From Deinococcales bacterium (lineage in GTDB: Bacteria; Deinococcota; Deinococci; Deinococcales; JAAFIG01), in assembly GCA_025352125.1 (NCBI GenBank), contig JANXTZ010000043.1, positions 1 to 43,163 of the forward strand: a stretch of 43,163 bases of DNA, written 5' to 3'. Positions 39,513 through 43,163 of the stretch are shown here, piece after piece. A program made the position numbers and the translations under genes. A model generated the notes under the pieces. The model saw only the letters and a program-made list of their open reading frames with translations. It ran no database searches and was not told the origin of the DNA. Numbering within the stretch: position 1 is the stretch's first letter; every line of letters begins with the position of its first letter.

Positions 39513-40907
39513 CTACGCCCGAGCCTCGAGTTTGGTCAGTATTTTACGGGCAGCCTCGCCTATGATTGCCGTGTAGGTCGGGTAGGCAAAACGCACGGCG
39601 GCGAGGGTGGCGGCAGTCGCCTGCGCCGCCATCGCGGTGGCGACGGCTTGCATGACCTCGACCGCATTCTCGCCTGTACCATTTGCACCAATGATGCGCC
39701 CAGATTTGTCGGCTATCAATTTCAAGAAACCTGCGGTCCTCGAGTCAATGATTGCCCGCTCGAGGTCGCTGTAACGTGACACCGCAACCACGCAATCAAT
39801 TCCCTCATCACGCGCTCGAGCCTCTGTGAATCCGACGCCGGCGTGGTCGGGATCGGTAAAACCGCCACTGGGCAAAGAGTGGCGGTCAAACTCGATTTTC
39901 GTGCCGCGCACCGCATTTTCGGCGGCAACCTCGGCTTCAAAGTTCGCACCCTGAACCAACATGTCAAGACCGTTGGCGTCACCTGCCACAAAAATGTGAT
40001 CAAGATTGGTTTGCAAGAATGTGTTGATTTTGACAAATCCGCGTTCAACCTCAAGCCCAATCCGTTCCAAATCCAGCCCCTCGAGCGCGGCTGGCCAGCC
40101 CACCGCCAAAATCACGGCTTCAACCTTAATAGAATGTTGCGCACCGCGAACCGAATACGTCAAGCGCCGCAGTCCGTCAGGCTCGAGGTCGATACCGTCA
40201 ATCCCAGAAATTCCGGTGACCACCCGCACCCCTTGACGCTCGAAGCCCTCACGGAGTGCTCTCGCCACGTCCGCATCGCTTGGCGGTAAAATATTGGGCG
40301 CAGTCTCGAGCAGAGTGACATTTGCGCCAAAAGCGTTCATGATGGTGGTGACCTGAACGCCAGTGTAACCGCTGCCGACGATTGCCACCGATTTTGGCAG
40401 ACGCTCGAGGTCAACGATTTCTTCGGGTGTGATGGCAAATTCGACCCCTGGAATTGGCGGGCGTCGCGCCTTGCCACCGACGCACAAAATGATGTTCTTG
40501 GCGCTCAACTCTCGTCCAGAATCCGCCAATTTCACGCGGTGCGGGTCAAGAAAACTGGCTGCCCCCTCGAGAAACAACTGCCCGCCCACATCACGAAGTT
40601 TGTCCTGCACACGCTTGACATTCTGAGTTTCCGAAATCACCTGGCGCACTTTTGCCACCGTGGTTTTCCACTCGAGTTGCGGCTCTGAAACGTTGATGCC
40701 GTAAGCGCCAGCCCCGCGAATGTCGCGCAGCAACCGCGCCGTGATTGCCAGCACCCTGGTTGGGACGCAGCCCGTGTTGGTGCAAGTCCCACCCGTGCGC
40801 CGTTTGTCCACCAAAGCCACTCGAGCGCCCAAGCTACTGGCTTTGAGCGCCGCCGTTGCCCCCGCAGGACCCGCCCCGATCACCAACACGTCAAATTCTT
40901 GATTCAC
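39513..40907 (-). CDS. FAD-dependent disulfide reductase (dihydrolipoamide dehydrogenase-like)
   Basis: 464 residues from GTG 40907. The FAD site is VIGAGPAGATAALKASSLGA and the redox disulfide GGTCTNTGCVPTRVLA (Cys43 and Cys48 approximately). The NAD(P)-binding loop is VGSGYTGVQVTTIMNAFGAN, followed by IFVAGDANGLDMLVQGANFE. The C-terminal FAYPTYTAIIGEA stands where HPT(L)SE contains the catalytic His in true lipoamide dehydrogenases. Tyr/Pro replaces His/Pro, so the usual disulfide proton relay seems altered. It is paralogous to the protein at 29323-30714 and coupled to the Rieske gene. Natural substrate unknown. Confidence 0.9.
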   Translation of the reverse strand: MNQEFDVLVIGAGPAGATAALKASSLGARVALVDKRRTGGTCTNTGCVPTRVLAITARLLRDIRGAGAYGINVSEPQLEWKTTVAKVRQVISETQNVKRVQDKLRDVGGQLFLEGAASFLDPHRVKLADSGRELSAKNIILCVGGKARRPPIPGVEFAITPEEIVDLERLPKSVAIVGSGYTGVQVTTIMNAFGANVTLLETAPNILPPSDADVARALREGFERQGVRVVTGISGIDGIDLEPDGLRRLTYSVRGAQHSIKVEAVILAVGWPAALEGLDLERIGLEVERGFVKINTFLQTNLDHIFVAGDANGLDMLVQGANFEAEVAAENAVRGTKIEFDRHSLPSGGFTDPDHAGVGFTEARARDEGIDCVVAVSRYSDLERAIIDSRTAGFLKLIADKSGRIIGANGTGENAVEVMQAVATAMAAQATAATLAAVRFAYPTYTAIIGEAARKILTKLEARA

Positions 40908-40913
40908 AAGTCC

Positions 40914-40919
40914 ATCTTA
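40914..40919 (-). promoter_or_regulatory. -10 box of a leaderless promoter (flavoprotein/Rieske operon)
   Basis: Minus-strand TAAGAT, exactly 6 nt before GTG 40907. Confidence 0.55.
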
Positions 40920-40940
40920 AAGCAGGGTGCGAACTCGAGT

Positions 40941-41687
40941 TCAAGCAAATATTTTGAAGGCTTGCTCGAGCGAACGCATGGGGTCGTTTTTGGGTACAAA
41001 CTCGTGCGTCACAAAACCTTCAAAACCCGTCTTCGAGATGGATTTGGCAATTGCTGAATAATTGATTTCTTGCGTGTAGTCAATTTCATTTCGCCCTGGA
41101 TTTCCCGCCGTGTGATAATGGGCGAAACTCGAGTGATGATTTTGAATGGTGCGAATGATGTCGCCCTCCATGATCTGCATGTGATAAATGTCGTACAGAA
41201 GTTTGACGCGGCTCGAGTTGAGCATCTCGCAAACTTTCAGTCCGAATGCGGTGTGGTCGCACTGATAATCTGGGTGATCGACTTTGGAATTTAAAAGCTC
41301 GAGAATCAGATTGACCCCAGCATTTTCGGCGTGCCTGGCAACTCGAGATAGACCCTCAGCCGTAATTTGTACGCCAGTTTCAAAATCCAAACCGCGTTTG
41401 TTGCCCGAAAAACAAATCAGGTTCGGGATAGCCCATTTTTGGGCAAGTTTAAGATTTACCATGATCTCGAGTTCGATTCTGGCATGGTTTTCGGGTTGAT
41501 TCAGACCGTTTTCAATGCTCGAGTGACCGTTGATGGCTGAAATTTGCAAGCCAGAATCTCGAGCCAGCGAGAACAAGCTCTCAGGCAGCAATTCAACCGC
41601 TGAAAAACCGATTTTGACGGCAGCCTCGAACAAATCTCGAGCTTCGATCAGGTTTTCAAAACACCAGTACGAAAAGCCTTGCTTCAT
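40941..41687 (-). CDS. Hydroxypyruvate isomerase-like TIM-barrel protein
   Basis: 248 residues of the xylose-isomerase-like barrel superfamily. Hyi-type motifs are ISAINGHSSIENGLNQPEN, LILELLNSKVDHPDYQCDH (metal-binding Glu), VKLLYDIYHMQIMEGD (Asp and His) and FAHYHTAGNPGRNEID (His), and the C-terminal Glu is in VTHEFVPKND. These residues form the divalent-metal site for isomerising hydroxypyruvate and tartronate semialdehyde or related keto sugars. ATG 41687 overlaps the pterin dehydratase stop by ATGA. No other glyoxylate gene is adjacent, so the substrate is tentative. Confidence 0.9.
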   Translation of the reverse strand: MKQGFSYWCFENLIEARDLFEAAVKIGFSAVELLPESLFSLARDSGLQISAINGHSSIENGLNQPENHARIELEIMVNLKLAQKWAIPNLICFSGNKRGLDFETGVQITAEGLSRVARHAENAGVNLILELLNSKVDHPDYQCDHTAFGLKVCEMLNSSRVKLLYDIYHMQIMEGDIIRTIQNHHSSFAHYHTAGNPGRNEIDYTQEINYSAIAKSISKTGFEGFVTHEFVPKNDPMRSLEQAFKIFA

Positions 41688-41965
41688 AAACCCGCGACTC
41701 GGTTCGCCGCCTCAAAGTCAAGCGCCGTCAGACCACCCGCGCTGTGCGTGACGTAAGCCACCCTCACGGTTTTCCAGGCAATCTCGAGGCTGTCGGGGTG
41801 ATGATCCATTTTCTCGGCAACCAGCGCCACCTGTACCGCAAACGCTACTCCAGCACCGTAACTCGAGAAACTGAACTTTTTCGCCAGTTGCCCGTTCTCG
41901 AGCGCCCAACCTGAAAGAGATTCGAGCCTTGATTTAATTTCCGCATCCTCGAGTTTTTGATTCAT
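41684..41965 (-). CDS. Pterin-4a-carbinolamine dehydratase
   Basis: 93 residues, normal length. The core KFSFSSYGAGVAFAVQVALV, then EKMDHHPDSLEIAWKTVRVAYVTHSAGGLT, contains the His-His-Pro active-site motif (HHPD), and the chain ends LDFEAANRVAGL. The enzyme dehydrates 4a-hydroxytetrahydrobiopterin and in some bacteria also helps molybdopterin or folate-related steps. No aromatic hydroxylase is in the window, so its partner is unknown. TAGAAT lies six bases before ATG 41965, suggesting a leaderless start. Confidence 0.93.
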   Translation of the reverse strand: MNQKLEDAEIKSRLESLSGWALENGQLAKKFSFSSYGAGVAFAVQVALVAEKMDHHPDSLEIAWKTVRVAYVTHSAGGLTALDFEAANRVAGL

Positions 41966-41971
41966 GGCTTG

Positions 41972-41977
41972 ATTCTA
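41972..41977 (-). promoter_or_regulatory. -10 box of a leaderless promoter (dehydratase/isomerase pair)
   Basis: Minus-strand TAGAAT, exactly 6 nt before ATG 41965; it overlaps the 3' end of the methylglyoxal synthase gene. Confidence 0.55.
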
Positions 41978-42373
41978 GACCCAATCTGAGGAATGACGTG
42001 AAAGCCACTCGAGCACCGCCACAGCGCTGGCAAGGTTGGTGGCAAGTGGCACGTTGTGAACATCACAAATTCGCAGCAAGGCACTGACATCAGGTTCGTG
42101 CGGTTGCGCGGTCAATGGATCACGGAAAAAAAACACCGCCAAGATTTTAGACTCGGCAACCAACGCGCCAATTTGCTGATCGCCCCCGATGGGACCAGAC
42201 AACATGCGCGTCACTGGCAACCCAGTCTCTTTGGAAACCCGAGCGCCCGTTGTTCCAGTGCCGATCAAACTAAACCTCGAGAAGATGGTTTTGTGCTCGA
42301 GGACAAATCGGCAGAGGTCATCTTTTTTGTCGTCATGCGCAATTAAGGCAACGGTGATCAATTGTTCTGGCAT
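41975..42373 (-). CDS. mgsA: Methylglyoxal synthase
   Basis: 132 residues, within the family range. The enzyme turns dihydroxyacetone phosphate into methylglyoxal and phosphate. Family motifs: [20 protein letters not shown] with the catalytic Asp-rich start, [19 protein letters not shown] (phosphate-binding GTTG) and [19 protein letters not shown]. The segment [20 protein letters not shown] is also conserved, with Asp and His in the active site. The start ATG 42373 has TATAGT six bases upstream. Next to it lies a glyoxalase-II-like gene, a sensible partner for handling methylglyoxal-derived thioesters. Confidence 0.96.
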   Translation of the reverse strand: MPEQLITVALIAHDDKKDDLCRFVLEHKTIFSRFSLIGTGTTGARVSKETGLPVTRMLSGPIGGDQQIGALVAESKILAVFFFRDPLTAQPHEPDVSALLRICDVHNVPLATNLASAVAVLEWLSRHSSDWV

Positions 42374-42379
42374 TGAAAC

Positions 42380-42385
42380 ACTATA
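42380..42385 (-). promoter_or_regulatory. -10 box of a leaderless promoter (mgsA)
   Basis: Minus-strand TATAGT, exactly 6 nt before ATG 42373. Confidence 0.6.
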
Positions 42386-42394
42386 ACTCGAGAT

Positions 42395-42988
42395 TCAAAC
42401 CTCGAATCGGCTGAGGTTTGGAATTTCTCTGTCAATGGTGGTTTCCTCGCCGTGACCGCTGAACACCACGGTTTTTCCAGGCAACGTGAACAATTGGGTT
42501 TTGATGCTCGAGATCAGCGTGGCATGGTCACTTCCTGGCAAATCAGTTCGACCAATGCCTGACTTAAAAAGGGCATCGCCAGACAGGACAAAACCTTCAG
42601 CTTTCGAGTACAGGCTGACATGTCCTGGTGCGTGACCTGGCGTCGGCAAGACCTCAAGCTCGAGTTCGCCAAGTTTCCAGCTTCCAGCGTTCAATTCGTG
42701 ATCTGGCGCTTCTGGTTGCACAAAAGGCATGTTCCAGCGCTTTGCAGCCAGGTGGCTTTGGTCATATTGCCCTCGAGCATCGGTATGAAGCCAGACATTC
42801 ACTTTCAACGCCTCACGCGTCGCTTGAACCGCGCCAACATGGTCAAAATGCGCGTGGGTCAGTAAAATGGCTTTGATGCTCGAGTTTGTCGTTTTCAGCA
42901 ACTCGAGAATATCGGCGGCATCTTCGCCAGGGTCAACCAGCACGGCTGCATTTGACACGTGACGCAGCAAATAACAATTTTCTTGCAC
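42395..42988 (-). CDS. Glyoxalase-II-like metallo-hydrolase, 5' end disrupted by an IS
   Basis: 198 codons from GTG 42988. Metallo-beta-lactamase motifs are complete: LLTHAHFDHVGAV, a middle TPGHAPGHVSLY, LSGDALFKSGIGRTDLPG and VFSGHGEETTI, as in GloB-like hydrolases of S-lactoylglutathione or similar thioesters. Related proteins usually begin several residues earlier. The reading frame here continues upstream of GTG 42988 as LELYRLVTGPVQENCY, with the last residues before it having no ATG, GTG or TTG start. At 43023/43024 an ISAs1-type end begins, so the native start was probably cut off. The GTG could act as a substitute start; activity is uncertain because the first beta-strand is shortened. 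Confidence 0.8.
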   Translation of the reverse strand: MQENCYLLRHVSNAAVLVDPGEDAADILELLKTTNSSIKAILLTHAHFDHVGAVQATREALKVNVWLHTDARGQYDQSHLAAKRWNMPFVQPEAPDHELNAGSWKLGELELEVLPTPGHAPGHVSLYSKAEGFVLSGDALFKSGIGRTDLPGSDHATLISSIKTQLFTLPGKTVVFSGHGEETTIDREIPNLSRFEV

Positions 42989-43023
42989 GGGTCCGGTGAC
43001 CAGACGGTAAAGCTCGAGTGCCC

Positions 43024-43163
43024 CAGGGCAACCGCAAAGTCAGACTGATAACCTAATGAATGCCAGACATCGACGCACTTGGACTCCTCAAACACTTCAC
43101 CACCATTCCTGACCCTCGACAAGCTCGAGGCATACGCCACAACCTCGCAGACATTATTTGTAT
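43024..43163 (+). mobile_element. Left end of an ISAs1-family insertion sequence
   Basis: A CAGGGC-starting end, consistent with ISAs1-family terminal repeats, begins at 43024, 36 bp before the transposase start. The right end and target duplication are outside the window, so the exact boundary is an estimate. The hydrolase reading frame stops making sense just beyond this point (TGA about 20 bp into the element). Confidence 0.65.
43060..43163 (+). CDS. ISAs1-family transposase, N-terminal fragment
   Basis: ATG 43060 to the window edge (34 codons). The visible part, ALGLLKHFTTIPDPRQARGI followed by RHNLADII, is the beginning of the DDE_Tnp_1-associated N-terminal domain, whose hallmark is HF..IPDPR..RG.RH.L.DI. 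The catalytic DDE residues lie beyond the window. It reads away from the hydrolase gene. Whether the element is intact cannot be seen here. Confidence 0.85.
   Translation, partial: MPDIDALGLLKHFTTIPDPRQARGIRHNLADIIC

Overview
Organism. The window looks like chromosomal DNA of a diderm bacterium of medium GC content, most likely a member of the Deinococcota outside the well-known high-GC lineages. The clues are indirect. Many genes start 5 to 9 nt after a TANNNT -10 box with no ribosome binding site (leaderless), as is common in Deinococcus. There is an AroH-type chorismate mutase, an endonuclease-type MutL, an Lpt-like outer-membrane gene set and several FAD disulfide reductases. No rRNA or marker gene is present to settle the species. 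The whole window is saturated with the palindrome CTCGAG (roughly 3 to 15 copies per kb by eye; about 0.25 per kb expected), in coding regions, terminators and mobile DNA alike.

Layout. (1) 1-1860: the edge of one integrated element, with a PrimPol replication protein running off the window, an excisionase-like HTH protein and an AT-rich orphan. It abuts the 3' end of tRNA-Ser(GGA). (2) 1868-2432: a tRNA cluster, Ser on minus and Thr-Tyr-Gly on plus, with readable promoters. (3) 2388-15228: a complete 12.8-kb integrative element inserted in tRNA-Gly(CCC). It is bounded by 45-bp perfect direct repeats and carries tandem TTTCACCAC repeats just inside both ends. It encodes a tyrosine integrase, a Cro-like regulator at a divergent promoter switch, an excisionase-like protein, a CHC2-like/DUF3987 replication module and about a dozen small uncharacterised proteins. 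Two of its proteins share an unrecognised C-terminal domain. No conjugation or capsid genes are recognisable.

(4) 15381-43023: ordinary chromosome. It holds an Excalibur-domain secreted protein, a sugar ABC transporter (two permeases and a binding protein), a Gly-rich protein, a secreted protein with a TlpA-like thioredoxin, methylmalonate-semialdehyde dehydrogenase, chorismate mutase, and a methyltransferase followed by LptA-, LptD- and LptF/G-like proteins. Then come a disulfide reductase, a GH13 glycosidase, a stress-type helical protein, a four-gene membrane/DUF1990/YihY operon, a UPF0173 hydrolase, MutL, a flavoprotein with a Rieske ferredoxin, a hydroxypyruvate-isomerase-like protein with a pterin dehydratase, methylglyoxal synthase and a glyoxalase-II-like hydrolase. 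(5) 43024-43163: the left end of an ISAs1-family insertion sequence, which appears to have removed the original start of the hydrolase gene.

How it fits together. The two tRNA-targeting elements flank one tRNA locus, making it an integration hotspot. The element's probable replication genes run left to right. Its lysogeny-type switch and integrase sit at the right end next to attR. The chromosomal part is metabolic and envelope housekeeping organised in short, often ATGA-coupled operons.
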